From Cohnella pontilimi (GTDB lineage: Bacteria; Bacillota; Bacilli; Paenibacillales; Paenibacillaceae), in NCBI RefSeq assembly GCF_005049045.1, contig NZ_SUPK01000008.1, forward strand, positions 1 to 64,000: DNA of 64,000 nt, written 5' to 3'. The notes below the pieces were generated by a model, which saw only the letters and a list, made by a program, of their open reading frames with translations, was not told the origin of the DNA and did no database searches. The stretch's first letter is position 1, and each line of letters opens with the position of its first letter. The position numbers and the translations under genes are program-made. Shown one piece after another: positions 27,413-37,037 of the stretch.

Positions 27413-27441
27413 TAAGCCAGCCGCATGAGGCTGGCTTTTTT
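27413..27441 (+). terminator. Terminator of the gln operon, GCATGA loop
   Basis: AAGCCAGCC-GCATGA-GGCTGGCTT followed by Ts. Same CC-GCATGA-GG tip as the terminator at 315. Confidence 0.92.
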
Positions 27442-27487
27442 GCGGTGCGCACGAATGTAAATAGCCTACCGATCCCGGTTGCTGGTT

Positions 27488-28504
27488 TTATGGATTGCCT
27501 TTCATGTTCACGGCCGGCACTTTCAGGGTTTCTTTGGTGATCGTATAGGGATTGCTGTAGACGGCTGTGATCTGCTCTTCCGTATTGTTTTGCATCAGCA
27601 GGTTGCCCCACTCCAGGAAATACGCCCATTTGGGCTGGTTCTGCTTGAGAAAATCGATGTCCGGCAGGTTTCCGCATTCCGAGATTACGATGGGCTTTCC
27701 GTTCGCCAGCTTCAGGAGACCATCGTAGAAGGATTGCTTATACGGATCGTAAATGTCCATTCCCAAAATGTCTACCTTATCGTCTCCCGGATAGAAAGGC
27801 TCCATCGGCAGCGACCAGTCGTTGGGGTTGGCGGCCGACCATACCCATATCAGATTGTTAAGCTTGAAGTGGTTCGTATAACGGTCATACATGTTGGCCC
27901 ACAGCTTCTTGAAGAGGTCCGCCCGGCCGCCCCACCAGAACCAGGAAGCATTGTTCTCATGGTAAGGCCTCCACAGTACGGGAACCCCCGCATCCTGAAG
28001 CTGCTTGAGATACCCGGCGATCGCATCGACTTTCACCAGCCATTGGTTATAAAGCTCGGTGCCGGGTGTAACGAGCTGCTGCATTTCCTCTTCCGTGTAC
28101 CAGCCTTGTACGCTCGACCAGCCCGTTTCGGGCGGATCGTTCGGCTTGTTCTGATGGAAGCTCAAGGTGACCAGGGATCCGCTGTTCCACATCTCGATCG
28201 CCTTGTCTACCACGCCTTGACGATAGGAGGCCACTTCGTCCCAGGAGAAGTCGTTGCCCCAGACGGCTGGAGCTTTTCCCGATATTTCCTGTGCCCAATT
28301 GGCGTTCGGTTCGACCGAATAATAGTGCTGTCCGGCTAAAATGTTTTTGCCGGAGATGGTATAGAGATATTTGAGAACGTTGCGGGCTTCCTTCGTCATG
28401 TTGGGGTTCCATCGCGTATCCGCAAGGGTGACGGATTTGTAACTGAATGATACGGCCAGCAGACAAAGTGTGAGCAGCAGCATCGCAACTTTTTTAAGCT
28501 TCAT
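27488..28504 (-). CDS. Secreted GH26 beta-mannanase
   Basis: A 338-residue endo-beta-1,4-mannanase of family GH26, which cuts plant mannans and galactomannans. After a signal peptide (VAMLLLTLCLLAVSFSYKSV) the family landmarks appear: ILAGQHYYS, PAVWGNDF, VTLSFHQNKP, the acid/base in WRPYHENN (Glu183) and the nucleophile in VISECGN (Glu276). It has no carbohydrate-binding module. The ATG at 28504 is 16 nt from AAGGAGGT, too far; a CTG at 28513, 8 nt from it, is a possible real start. The gene is divergent from a sugar ABC operon, which may import its products. A weak cre-like site lies upstream. Confidence 0.9.
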   Translation of the reverse strand: MKLKKVAMLLLTLCLLAVSFSYKSVTLADTRWNPNMTKEARNVLKYLYTISGKNILAGQHYYSVEPNANWAQEISGKAPAVWGNDFSWDEVASYRQGVVDKAIEMWNSGSLVTLSFHQNKPNDPPETGWSSVQGWYTEEEMQQLVTPGTELYNQWLVKVDAIAGYLKQLQDAGVPVLWRPYHENNASWFWWGGRADLFKKLWANMYDRYTNHFKLNNLIWVWSAANPNDWSLPMEPFYPGDDKVDILGMDIYDPYKQSFYDGLLKLANGKPIVISECGNLPDIDFLKQNQPKWAYFLEWGNLLMQNNTEEQITAVYSNPYTITKETLKVPAVNMKGNP

Positions 28505-28541
28505 CGTAAACAGGCAAGGTACCTCCTTCAATTCAAAATCT

Positions 28542-28555
28542 CGAAAGTGTTTTCA
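28542..28555. promoter_or_regulatory. Weak cre-like site upstream of the mannanase
   Basis: TGAAAACACTTTCG on the minus strand fits the CcpA consensus at 12 of 14 positions. It lies 38 bp upstream of the mannanase ATG. Confidence 0.35.
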
Positions 28556-28591
28556 AAAGAATTTTAACAGCGCAGCCCTAACTGGGAGTAG

Positions 28592-28620
28592 TTGACGGAT
28601 AATTAATTCTCTACTAGTAT
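28592..28620 (+). promoter_or_regulatory. Promoter of the CUT2 sugar ABC operon
   Basis: TTGACG (28592-28597), 17-bp spacer, TAGTAT (28615-28620). It lies 59 bp before the binding-protein gene. Confidence 0.55.
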
Positions 28621-28678
28621 ATCTTTAGCTATATCTGGAAGGGCTTACATACATTCTGATTATCGGGGGGTTGTCTAA

Positions 28679-29704
28679 ATGAAAAAGGCTTTTCGTCTAT
28701 TCATGTTGCTTGCATTGGTTATGGTACCGCTGCTGAGCGCATGTGGAAAAAGTACGAGTAACGATGCAGGTAACAGCCCAAGCAACAGCGCAAGCACTAC
28801 ACCAAGCAGCAGTGCCAGCAGCAGCCCAAGCGGCGACACAACGAAAAAATTCAAAGTGGGCATTCTGGCACCGGCCGTCACACATGGTTGGGTAGCCGCT
28901 GTTGCCTATCATGCAGAAAACCGCGCAAAAGAATTGTCCAATGAGATAGAGTACAAGCTCCAAACAAGCAATAACGCCGAAGAAATGACTGCACAACTGG
29001 ATGATTTAATGACATGGGGCGCACAGGCCATCGTTGCATTCCCGCAGTGGGAAGGCATGGAAGTGCCGATCAAGAGAGCGCTGGATGCCGGGATTAAGGT
29101 GGTAAACTTTGATATCGTCATCAACGCGGACGGCGTCTATCGTGTTGCCGGAAATAATGAGGACATGGGCGTTCAAGGCGCCAATTATATTGTCAACAAG
29201 ATTGGCAAGGAAGGTAACGTTGTGATGCTGGAAGTTCCTTCTTCGGGTTCCGTTTCTGAATTGAGAAAGAAGGGCTTTGTAGATACCCTAAAACAAATAG
29301 CGCCGAATATGAAAGTTCAGACTTATGCTACCAAGTTTACACGTGAGGACGGCTTGAAGGATTTCGCCGATATCCTGACCAAAAATAAAAAGATTGATGC
29401 CGTTTACTCTATGGATGACGAAACATCCATCGGTGTTCTGCAAGCGATCAAAGAAGCAGGCAGAACGGATATCAAGGTGGTAACCGGTGGCGGCGGTATG
29501 CAAGAGTACTTTAAAATGATGCCGGAAAATAAGGATATCTGGATTCAGTCCGCACTTTACAGCCCGGCTATGGTTAAGGATGCCGTCGATGTAGCCCTGA
29601 AGGTTTTAAAAGGTGAAGACGCTCCAAAAGAGACGATTATCCCGACAACCATTGTAGACAGAGACAATTATACGCAGTTCATTGACGACAAATCGCCTTA
29701 TTAA
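28679..29704 (+). CDS. CUT2 sugar-binding lipoprotein (RbsB-like)
   Basis: A 341-residue periplasmic-binding-protein of the ribose/galactose type. The lipobox LLSACGK anchors it to the membrane; a low-complexity Ser/Asn/Pro linker of about 35 residues follows, as in many Gram-positive lipoproteins. The sugar-binding fold starts at KFKVGILAPAVTHGW and includes QAIVAFPQWEGMEVPIKRALDAGIKVVNFD and DAVYSMDDETSIGVLQAI. The ligand is unknown; a pentose, hexose or mannan-derived sugar would fit the divergent mannanase. A hairpin separates it from the ATPase gene. Confidence 0.9.
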   Translation: MKKAFRLFMLLALVMVPLLSACGKSTSNDAGNSPSNSASTTPSSSASSSPSGDTTKKFKVGILAPAVTHGWVAAVAYHAENRAKELSNEIEYKLQTSNNAEEMTAQLDDLMTWGAQAIVAFPQWEGMEVPIKRALDAGIKVVNFDIVINADGVYRVAGNNEDMGVQGANYIVNKIGKEGNVVMLEVPSSGSVSELRKKGFVDTLKQIAPNMKVQTYATKFTREDGLKDFADILTKNKKIDAVYSMDDETSIGVLQAIKEAGRTDIKVVTGGGGMQEYFKMMPENKDIWIQSALYSPAMVKDAVDVALKVLKGEDAPKETIIPTTIVDRDNYTQFIDDKSPY

Positions 29705-29735
29705 GTCTAGGCACTTTTCAATCGCATACACAAAG

Positions 29736-29773
29736 AAGGAGAGGTTATAGCCTAACTATAGCCTCTCCTTTTA
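29736..29773 (+). terminator. Attenuator after the RbsB-like gene
   Basis: AAGGAGAGGTTATAG / CTATAGCCTCTCCTT with one G-U pair and a T-run, then the RBS of the next gene. It probably lowers expression of the ATPase and permease. Confidence 0.8.
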
Positions 29774-29797
29774 ATCAAAGGCGCGGAAGTGAATGAC

Positions 29798-31285
29798 ATG
29801 ATCATTGAGATGAAAAACATTCGAAAGTCCTTTGGCAGCAATGAAGTGCTCAAAGGTGTATCGCTTGCGCTGCAAGGCGGCGAAATATGCGCATTGCTTG
29901 GCGAAAATGGTGCGGGAAAATCCACATTAATGAACATTTTAGGTGGAGTCCATCAACTGGACTTTGGTTCAATCACGGTGGATGGGAAGTCAGTAGAATT
30001 TCGTACGCCTGTGCAATCACAGGAGGCCGGAATTGCCTTCATCCATCAGGAATTGAACCTCATTAATGATTTGCCGATTTATGAAAATATGTTTCTAGGC
30101 AGGGAACGGAAAACCAAGAGAGGCAGCTTGGACCTGGAAAGAATGTATGAAGAAACAGAAGAGATGTTTAAGAGAATGAACGTGCATCTGGATCCCGGAA
30201 CGATGGTCCGCGACCTTGACGCTTCCTACAAACAGATCGTGGAAATTTGCCGGGCGATGATGACCAACGCATCGGTCATCATTATGGACGAGCCTACCAC
30301 CTCACTAACGGATCCCGAAATCGAGCGCGTGTTTTCGATGATGAGAACGTTGAAAGAGCACAATGTCGGCATTATTTTTATCTCTCACAAATTGAATGAG
30401 GTTATGCAAGTTTGCGATCGCTACTTTGTGCTTCGGGACGGAAATCTGGTGGCAGATGGGAATGTCAGCGATGTAACAACGAACGACCTTGCACGGTACA
30501 TGGTAGGTCATGATGTGAGAACGGAACCGTTACGGAGAGAGAAAAAACAAGGTGCCGAGATTTTGCGTGTAGAGGGACTTACATCCCATCATACCTTTCG
30601 AGATATCAGCTTTTCCATCAAGGCCGGTGAAATCGTTGGTTTTACCGGGCTTCTGGGTGACGGTCGAAGTGAACTCTTCGAATCTATTTTCGGAGCAGTC
30701 CAAATTTTATCAGGCAGAATATCCTTAAACGGCAAAGAAGTGAAAATCAAGAATACGACACAGGCGATTGATGAAGGTATTGCCTATCTTCCGCGTAATC
30801 GGAAAGAAAATGCCATCATCAAAGACATGAACATTATGGAGAACGCATCGATCGCGACATGGCCTAAATTTTCAAGAGTGGGTATTATCAACGCGCAAAA
30901 GCATCAGGAGATCTTTGAAGAACAGCGGAAAGCATTAAAAATCAAGATGGAAAACCTTACGGACAGCATTACGAGTCTATCCGGCGGAAACCAGCAAAAA
31001 GTGGTCCTAGGTAAATGGCTGGCAGCGGGTCCTAAACTTCTGATCCTGGACAACCCGACCCAAGGCGTGGATGTAGGAGCCAAGGAAGATATCTATGATA
31101 TCATCTTGAAACTTGCGGATGACAACATTGCCGTCATCGTGCTCAGCAGCGAACCGCAGGAAATCATACGCGTGTGTGACAGGGCATATGTCATGTATCA
31201 CGGGGTCATTCAAGGGGACGTTGCTGGAGAGACCATGAACGAGCATAACATCATGAGTCTGGCTACGGGTGGCCAACTGACTTAG
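29798..31285 (+). CDS. CUT2 sugar ABC transporter ATPase (RbsA-like)
   Basis: A 495-residue ATPase with two fused nucleotide-binding domains, typical of RbsA/XylG/MglA. The first half has GENGAGKST, a signature-like LDASYKQIVEICRAM and IIMDEPTTSLTDPE; the second half has GLLGDGRSE, LSGGNQQKVVLGKWLA and LLILDNPTQGVDVGA. Start: the ATG at 29798 lies 8 nt after GGAAG, and the GTG at 29789 overlaps that site. It is followed after 22 nt by the permease. Confidence 0.9.
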   Translation: MIIEMKNIRKSFGSNEVLKGVSLALQGGEICALLGENGAGKSTLMNILGGVHQLDFGSITVDGKSVEFRTPVQSQEAGIAFIHQELNLINDLPIYENMFLGRERKTKRGSLDLERMYEETEEMFKRMNVHLDPGTMVRDLDASYKQIVEICRAMMTNASVIIMDEPTTSLTDPEIERVFSMMRTLKEHNVGIIFISHKLNEVMQVCDRYFVLRDGNLVADGNVSDVTTNDLARYMVGHDVRTEPLRREKKQGAEILRVEGLTSHHTFRDISFSIKAGEIVGFTGLLGDGRSELFESIFGAVQILSGRISLNGKEVKIKNTTQAIDEGIAYLPRNRKENAIIKDMNIMENASIATWPKFSRVGIINAQKHQEIFEEQRKALKIKMENLTDSITSLSGGNQQKVVLGKWLAAGPKLLILDNPTQGVDVGAKEDIYDIILKLADDNIAVIVLSSEPQEIIRVCDRAYVMYHGVIQGDVAGETMNEHNIMSLATGGQLT

Positions 31286-31307
31286 GCGAGGGAGAGGAAA
31301 GCCGATT

Positions 31308-32366
31308 ATGAAACCAGCTCTAGATTATACGCATGTACGAAAAAATCGAAATCTACTGCAATGGTTTACCTATAAATGGTCGAGCGAACCGCTGTTTAGC
31401 ACTGCCATAGCGCTCGTTATTATGGTGATATTACAGACCTTGGTTTTGGGATTCGATTATGAATCATTCGGCAGCTGGCTGCAAGCCTGGACCAACAACT
31501 GGATCAATATCCTGCGAAATAATGCGGGGACGGGAATAATAGCCTTAGGCATGACGTTCGTCATCATGACGGGAGGCATTGATTTAGCGGTCGGTTCCAC
31601 ATTGGTGCTCACAGGTGCTTTTGCGATGATGTTGCTCGATACAGGCACCAAAGGGTTTTTAGGCGGGATAGGGATAACAGGTTTTCCGGCATTTGCGGTG
31701 GCTGTTATTTTCGCGATACTAGCCGGTTATTTATTAGGAGCATTAATAGGCGCAACCGTTACAAAAGGAAAAGTGCCTCCCTTTATTGCGACATTGGGTG
31801 CGATGATGATTTTTAGAAGCGTTACCCAGCACTTCATGCAGGGGTACAATCCGAGAGTACCTATGGAATTTTTAGAGATTGCAAGTTTCAGAATCGGCAA
31901 TTATATGATCATGCCGATTATCTATTGGGCCTTTATCGCTTACATCCTGTACTACGTTTCCAAGCGAACCACCTTTGGAAGGCAAATCATTGCCGTGGGA
32001 TCCAATGAACGAGCCGCAAGGCTTTCCGGCGTCCATGTGGAAAAGGTCAAGCTGCGTGTATACTCCCTGATGGGAGTCCTTGTTTCGATTGCGGCGATCA
32101 TTCAAGTTTCTCGCATCGGTTCGATGGACTTTTCCAATGCCGGAAGAGGCGTTGAAATGGATGCCATTGCCGCAGCTGTGGTGGGAGGAACCAGTCTGAG
32201 CGGCGGAAGAGGATTCATCATGGGCACCATTTATGGCATGCTAATTATTGCCGTGATGAACAACTTATTGAATCTCTTTGGCGTGCCGCCGTTCTTAAGG
32301 GAAGCCTTCAAGGGGTTAATCGTGATTGGCGCAGTATTATTGCAGAAAAAGGAAAAGACTTCATAG
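31308..32366 (+). CDS. CUT2 sugar ABC transporter permease (RbsC-like)
   Basis: A 352-residue membrane permease of the BPD_transp_2 family with about nine or ten hydrophobic segments. Markers: GIIALGMTFVIMTGGIDLAVGS, TKGKVPPFIATLGAMMIFRS and AVVGGTSLSGGRGFIMGTI. It completes the importer started at 28679. A strong terminator follows. Confidence 0.9.
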   Translation: MKPALDYTHVRKNRNLLQWFTYKWSSEPLFSTAIALVIMVILQTLVLGFDYESFGSWLQAWTNNWINILRNNAGTGIIALGMTFVIMTGGIDLAVGSTLVLTGAFAMMLLDTGTKGFLGGIGITGFPAFAVAVIFAILAGYLLGALIGATVTKGKVPPFIATLGAMMIFRSVTQHFMQGYNPRVPMEFLEIASFRIGNYMIMPIIYWAFIAYILYYVSKRTTFGRQIIAVGSNERAARLSGVHVEKVKLRVYSLMGVLVSIAAIIQVSRIGSMDFSNAGRGVEMDAIAAAVVGGTSLSGGRGFIMGTIYGMLIIAVMNNLLNLFGVPPFLREAFKGLIVIGAVLLQKKEKTS

Positions 32367-32393
32367 TCCAGTCTACAGAATGTGATTTTTGTT

Positions 32394-32437
32394 AAAGGTT
32401 TGCCCTCCACCGTGGCGGCGGAGGGCAAACCTTTTTC
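32394..32437 (+). terminator. Terminator of the CUT2 operon
   Basis: AAAGGTTTGCCCTCC / GGAGGGCAAACCTTTT stem with loop ACCGTGGCGGC and T-run. Confidence 0.9.
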
Positions 32438-32632
32438 TATTTTTCTCAACATTTAATTCTCCCTTAATCCAAACAAAACACACAGCGATTGCTGCCCTGC
32501 TTAAATTATAGTTGGTAGTTTAAGAGAGGGGGATGGATGTCCGGGACAAAACGGCTGAAACAGGCAGCAAGCGTTGTTGAGACAGTCGGACCATTTTCAA
32601 ATAGAACACAACGAGATGGGGAAGCGAATGAA

Positions 32633-35600
32633 ATGGGAACTGTAATCAGCAAGAAAAAAGTGACGGCGATTGCGCTGGCATTTGCGGCGGCGTTCAACTT
32701 GGCCTGGGGGTCCTTGCCTGCAAGAGCCGAAACGGCGCAGGGAGCCAACCTTAACATTTTGGCCGAAGAAAAGATCTCCAGCGGCATTCAATATACGGAA
32801 GAGGATATCAGCAATTACTATAATACGGGCAAACGGGTTCGCCTGAACAAACTGGAAGTTATTCCTGCGGACGGCAATACCCAGATCATTTCCGGCAAAG
32901 CGGCGGAGACCGTCAATGCGATTGAAACGATTGGCGACCAAGCGCAGCGGGAAATGTTGAAAGGCAATCAGGTCGTGGCCGGCATTAATGCCGATATGTA
33001 TGACATGAGCACGGGGATGCCGAACGGGTTGATGGTGAAAGACGGCCAGTTGGTGACCAGCCAGGGCCCTGATGAAAGAAACGGTTCCTACCGAACCAGT
33101 TTCTATATGGATCAAAACAATAAACCGGGGATCGCTTCCGTACATACCGAAGGAAAGTTAACGGTAGGCGAAACCGTTTATGACGTGAATTTGTTGAATC
33201 GCAATCAAGGCGTTTCCGACGGTTTGGTCATCGATACGAGCAACATTACGAGAAATCACAAGCTGACGCATTTCTATAAGGGAACGGTAGGCAATTCCGC
33301 ATTTGCACTCATTCGCGTCGATCATTTTAACGGTGTTAATCCTGGAAAAGACTACATCGGTACGATCGAAGAAATCTATACGGCCGACGGCTTCGACATT
33401 CCTGCAGGGTATGTCGTACTCGCCGGTTACGGGACGATGAAATCGGTTGTCGAGTCTTTGCCCAAAGGGGATAAAGTGAGCTTCCGCTACGACCTGTATG
33501 TGGGCGCTGACCAGAACAACAATATCGCAACGTCTGTGGCATTCAACACATGGCTGGTGCGTGACGGCCATGCATTGACGGCCAGTGAAATGCCCGACAA
33601 GTCTACGTTTACGACCGGTCCGAACGCGCGTACGGCGCTGGGCATCAAAGCGGACGGAAGCGTCATTGTCGTTACCGTGGACAAGCCCAGCACCGCCTTC
33701 AGCGAGAGCATCGGGGCATCGCTTCCCGATCTCGCGAAGTATTTGCAGGAAGCAGGAGCCGTGAACGCCCTCAATCTGGACGGCGGCGGTTCGACGGAGA
33801 TGATCGTCCGCAAAGCGGGCAGCGATCGTCCGGTGACCGTTAACCATCCGAGCGACGGCAATTCTCGGCAAGTCACGAATTCCTTGCTGTTCGTCAGCAC
33901 GGCAGCCAAAACCGGTGTTGTCGGCCATGTGGTAGTCGATAAGAACGTTACGCTGTATCAAGGATCGAGCTATGATTTTTCCTACAGGATGACGGATGAA
34001 TTCGGCAATGCCATCAAAAATGCCGCGAGCACCGTTCAATGGGAAACGACGTTCGGCAGCATCGATGCCAACGGTCAATACACCGCTCCGAAGCAGCCGG
34101 GAAGCGGAAACGTAACGGCCACCGTGAACGGCGTCAAAGGCAGCGCCAAAGTGACGGTCGTCGACTCGTTCGCATCGATCGCTTTCACGGCCAACAATAG
34201 CGTGGTCATGCAGCAAAATGAAACCAAGCCATTTGATTTTAAAGCCCTGGATGCTTCGGGCAATCAGGTGATCGTCGATCCTTCACAGGCCGTATGGAGC
34301 CTTACCGGCAATATCGGCACGGTTAGTGAGAGCGGCCTTGTCACGGCTGCGGCGGAACATGGAACGGGCACCTTGACGGCGACGATCGGCGGCCAGACGA
34401 TCACGGCTTCCATTACGGTCGGGCTGAAAGAACAGGTCATCGACGATTTCGAGACGTATCCGATCGAAGGCTATCATCTCAGCGGCTACGGATACGGCAA
34501 CGTCACCCAATACGCAGGCGCCGCAGGGACCAGCAAGATGCTGAGCATTTCTACGGACATCAAGCATTCGGGCAACTCCAGTTTCAAAATGGACTATGAC
34601 TTTTCCAAATGGACGAAACAGCTGAACGGAACCTTGAACTGGATTCCGCACTGGTACACGGGAAGCAAATGGCCGAACGAACTTGCGGCGCAGATGGATA
34701 CGACTTATAAAACAGACGTCTATCCGAAGAAGTTTGGGATGTGGGTCTATGGTGACGGTAAAGCCCCGTGGCTGAGAGCGATTTTCGTGGATGGCAACAA
34801 CGCCAACAAAACGATCGATCTGACGAGCGATAAAGACGACATCAACTGGACCGGTTGGAAGTACATCGAGGTGCCGATTCCCCAAGGCTGGCAGCTGCCG
34901 ATCCGGTTGAACTACCTCTACATGGTGGAGACGGACAAATCGAAAGTACCTTACTCCGGATCGGTCTATTTTGACGATCTGAAATTCCTGTATACCGATG
35001 ACGTGACGGATTTCAGCGGTCCCGAATTTACCGAAACTACGCCTTCGTCCAATAATGTATACGGCAGCACGCTTGATTTCTCGACGGTGATCAAAGACAA
35101 CATGTCCGGAGTGGACAAGAACCGGATTGCCGTCAAGGTGAATCATGCGGATCAAGCTTACACGTATGATGAAAGCACGGGCCGCCTCAGCTTCAAATTG
35201 GAGAATCTGACCGAAGGTGACTACAACGTATTCGTGGAAGCTTATGACCTGGCCTCCAACCAGTCGGTTCCATGGATTAACAAAACCTATCACGTGGATT
35301 TGTCTGCGGATACGGAAGCACCGGTGATTTCGAAAGTGACGCCGACTTCGGACGTGACGGTGAAAATTCCGACGCCCAGGGTGACGTTCAAACTGGTGGA
35401 TGAAAAGTCGAAAGTGGATGCCGCGAGCATCTCGGTGAAGCTTAACGACGCATCGCTGCCCGTCTACTATGACGACAGCACGGGCTGGGGCTATGCCGAA
35501 CCGGTGAAGAATCTGAAGGACGGCGTTTATACGCTGACGATCAATGCCAAAGACAACGTAGGCAACGCAATGCCGACTTATACGGATAAGCTGAATGTCA

Positions 35601-36895
35601 CCGCGATCCCGCAGCCGAAGAACAAGAATAACTACAGCATCACGGTCATTCCGGATACGCATCTGTCCCCGTTCGCCGAGCCGATCTTCAAACGGGCGGC
35701 AGCGGATGATTCCTCGCTGATCATCCATCTGGGCGATATCGTTGATAACGGAACGCAGGAACAGTATGACAGCGCGGCAGAATCCACCAAGTGGTTCGGA
35801 TCCAAACCGTTCTTCGTCATGGCGGGGAATCACGAGGCATTCCAAAACACGCTGGACATTTACTTCAAAACCTTTGGATCCCCGACGATGCAATTCGAAT
35901 ACGGGGATACGCAGATTATCATTTTGAATTCGGCTTTCGGACAAAGCATCTCGGCATCCGACTCCACGCAGTTCCACTATTTGGAGGAAGTTCTGGCCAA
36001 GAACACCAAGCCGAATGTGCTCGTCTTTAACCATGTCGTCTCCCGGGACGGTTTCGGCACGATGCATGAAATGAATCCCTCGGATGTCGCCAAGTTCGAG
36101 TCCATCTTGGGCAGCTACAAAGCTAAGCATCCCAAAGTAGATGTATACGCGTTGTTCGGGCATCTGCATACGCTGCAATCCTGGGAAGCGGACGGCGTGA
36201 AATACATCATCGGCGGCAACGCGGCCAATAAGACTTACGTTTCGCATGGTGACGGCGATTTGCTGGGAAGCGGGAAAATTACCGTGACCAAGGGCACAAT
36301 GAACTACGCTTTTGAACCGCTGCTGACGAGCGTGTATATCCGGAACGATGCGGTCATGAACGGCAAAATGAAGGCGGTGGCCGGCTCCGACGTTCAACTG
36401 GATCTGTACGGAGATTTCAGGGAGTATCCAAGCCAGTACATCGCTCAGCTGAACAATCATGAACTGGTCGATATTGACTGGAGCTCCAGCAACGAGAAAG
36501 TGGCTTCCGTGGACGAGAACGGCGTTGTCACCTTCAACGCTGTGGGGTCGGCGACGATTACTGCAACATCTGGCGGCAAGAGCCATTCCATCACCGTCGA
36601 AGCGGTGGATCCGGCGGATGTGCATCCTGTCAAACTGGAGCTGGGCGTGAGCCCTGAAGTGAAGATCAACAAAGAGATCATTCCGACGATTAAAGCAACC
36701 GACGCTTACGGCGCGGTCTATGCGCTCAATCCGAAATATGTGACCTTCAGCTTCCAAAACGGATTGATCACGCAAGCCAAAAACGGCAAATTGCGGGCGA
36801 ACGCGGCCGGCGATGAAGTGATCACAGCGCAATTCGGCGGTTTACAAGCTGCTGCGAATGTGACGGTCGTTTCGAAGTCTGAGAAACAAAAATAA
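32633..36895 (+). CDS. Secreted phosphodiester glycosidase-metallophosphoesterase fusion
   Basis: A 1420-residue exported enzyme with two catalytic parts. After the signal peptide (VTAIALAFAAAFNLAWGSLPARA) comes a phosphodiester glycosidase (NAGPA/DUF2233) domain at about 110-420, with AGINADMYDMSTGMPNG and NALNLDGGGSTEMIV. Ig-like repeats (420-600), a beta-sandwich carbohydrate-binding-like domain at about 600-790 and two further Ig-like repeats follow. A calcineurin-type metallophosphoesterase lies at about 1000-1220 with all metal motifs (PDTH, GDIVDNG, GNHE, NHV, GHLH), and a BIG2-like repeat ends the protein (WSSSNEKVASVDENG). NAGPA enzymes release a sugar from a sugar-1-phosphodiester; the second domain could remove the exposed phosphate. 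Start: ATG at 32633, 8 nt after GGGGAAG. Confidence 0.85.
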   Translation: MGTVISKKKVTAIALAFAAAFNLAWGSLPARAETAQGANLNILAEEKISSGIQYTEEDISNYYNTGKRVRLNKLEVIPADGNTQIISGKAAETVNAIETIGDQAQREMLKGNQVVAGINADMYDMSTGMPNGLMVKDGQLVTSQGPDERNGSYRTSFYMDQNNKPGIASVHTEGKLTVGETVYDVNLLNRNQGVSDGLVIDTSNITRNHKLTHFYKGTVGNSAFALIRVDHFNGVNPGKDYIGTIEEIYTADGFDIPAGYVVLAGYGTMKSVVESLPKGDKVSFRYDLYVGADQNNNIATSVAFNTWLVRDGHALTASEMPDKSTFTTGPNARTALGIKADGSVIVVTVDKPSTAFSESIGASLPDLAKYLQEAGAVNALNLDGGGSTEMIVRKAGSDRPVTVNHPSDGNSRQVTNSLLFVSTAAKTGVVGHVVVDKNVTLYQGSSYDFSYRMTDEFGNAIKNAASTVQWETTFGSIDANGQYTAPKQPGSGNVTATVNGVKGSAKVTVVDSFASIAFTANNSVVMQQNETKPFDFKALDASGNQVIVDPSQAVWSLTGNIGTVSESGLVTAAAEHGTGTLTATIGGQTITASITVGLKEQVIDDFETYPIEGYHLSGYGYGNVTQYAGAAGTSKMLSISTDIKHSGNSSFKMDYDFSKWTKQLNGTLNWIPHWYTGSKWPNELAAQMDTTYKTDVYPKKFGMWVYGDGKAPWLRAIFVDGNNANKTIDLTSDKDDINWTGWKYIEVPIPQGWQLPIRLNYLYMVETDKSKVPYSGSVYFDDLKFLYTDDVTDFSGPEFTETTPSSNNVYGSTLDFSTVIKDNMSGVDKNRIAVKVNHADQAYTYDESTGRLSFKLENLTEGDYNVFVEAYDLASNQSVPWINKTYHVDLSADTEAPVISKVTPTSDVTVKIPTPRVTFKLVDEKSKVDAASISVKLNDASLPVYYDDSTGWGYAEPVKNLKDGVYTLTINAKDNVGNAMPTYTDKLNVTAIPQPKNKNNYSITVIPDTHLSPFAEPIFKRAAADDSSLIIHLGDIVDNGTQEQYDSAAESTKWFGSKPFFVMAGNHEAFQNTLDIYFKTFGSPTMQFEYGDTQIIILNSAFGQSISASDSTQFHYLEEVLAKNTKPNVLVFNHVVSRDGFGTMHEMNPSDVAKFESILGSYKAKHPKVDVYALFGHLHTLQSWEADGVKYIIGGNAANKTYVSHGDGDLLGSGKITVTKGTMNYAFEPLLTSVYIRNDAVMNGKMKAVAGSDVQLDLYGDFREYPSQYIAQLNNHELVDIDWSSSNEKVASVDENGVVTFNAVGSATITATSGGKSHSITVEAVDPADVHPVKLELGVSPEVKINKEIIPTIKATDAYGAVYALNPKYVTFSFQNGLITQAKNGKLRANAAGDEVITAQFGGLQAAANVTVVSKSEKQK

Positions 36896-36933
36896 AAAAT
36901 CCCGGATCCGGAGTTTGCAATAGCACGAAAACT

Positions 36934-36978
36934 GCACGTCCTCTCCCGGCGTTCGCCGAGGAAAGGGCGTGTTTTTTT
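36934..36978 (+). terminator. Terminator after the phosphodiesterase fusion
   Basis: Interrupted stem around CGGCG-TTCG-CCG, with outer GCACG / CGTGT arms, followed by seven Ts. Confidence 0.75.
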
Positions 36979-37037
36979 GCTGGCTGCCATAACGAGGGTC
37001 ATGCTTTAATCGGCACGGTACGGCGCACGCAGCATCT

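Noticed and set aside
34283-36832. 849-codon open frame on the minus strand
   Set aside because: It lies wholly antisense to the phosphodiesterase fusion gene, has no RBS and an Arg/His/Ile-rich composition typical of reverse-frame shadows.
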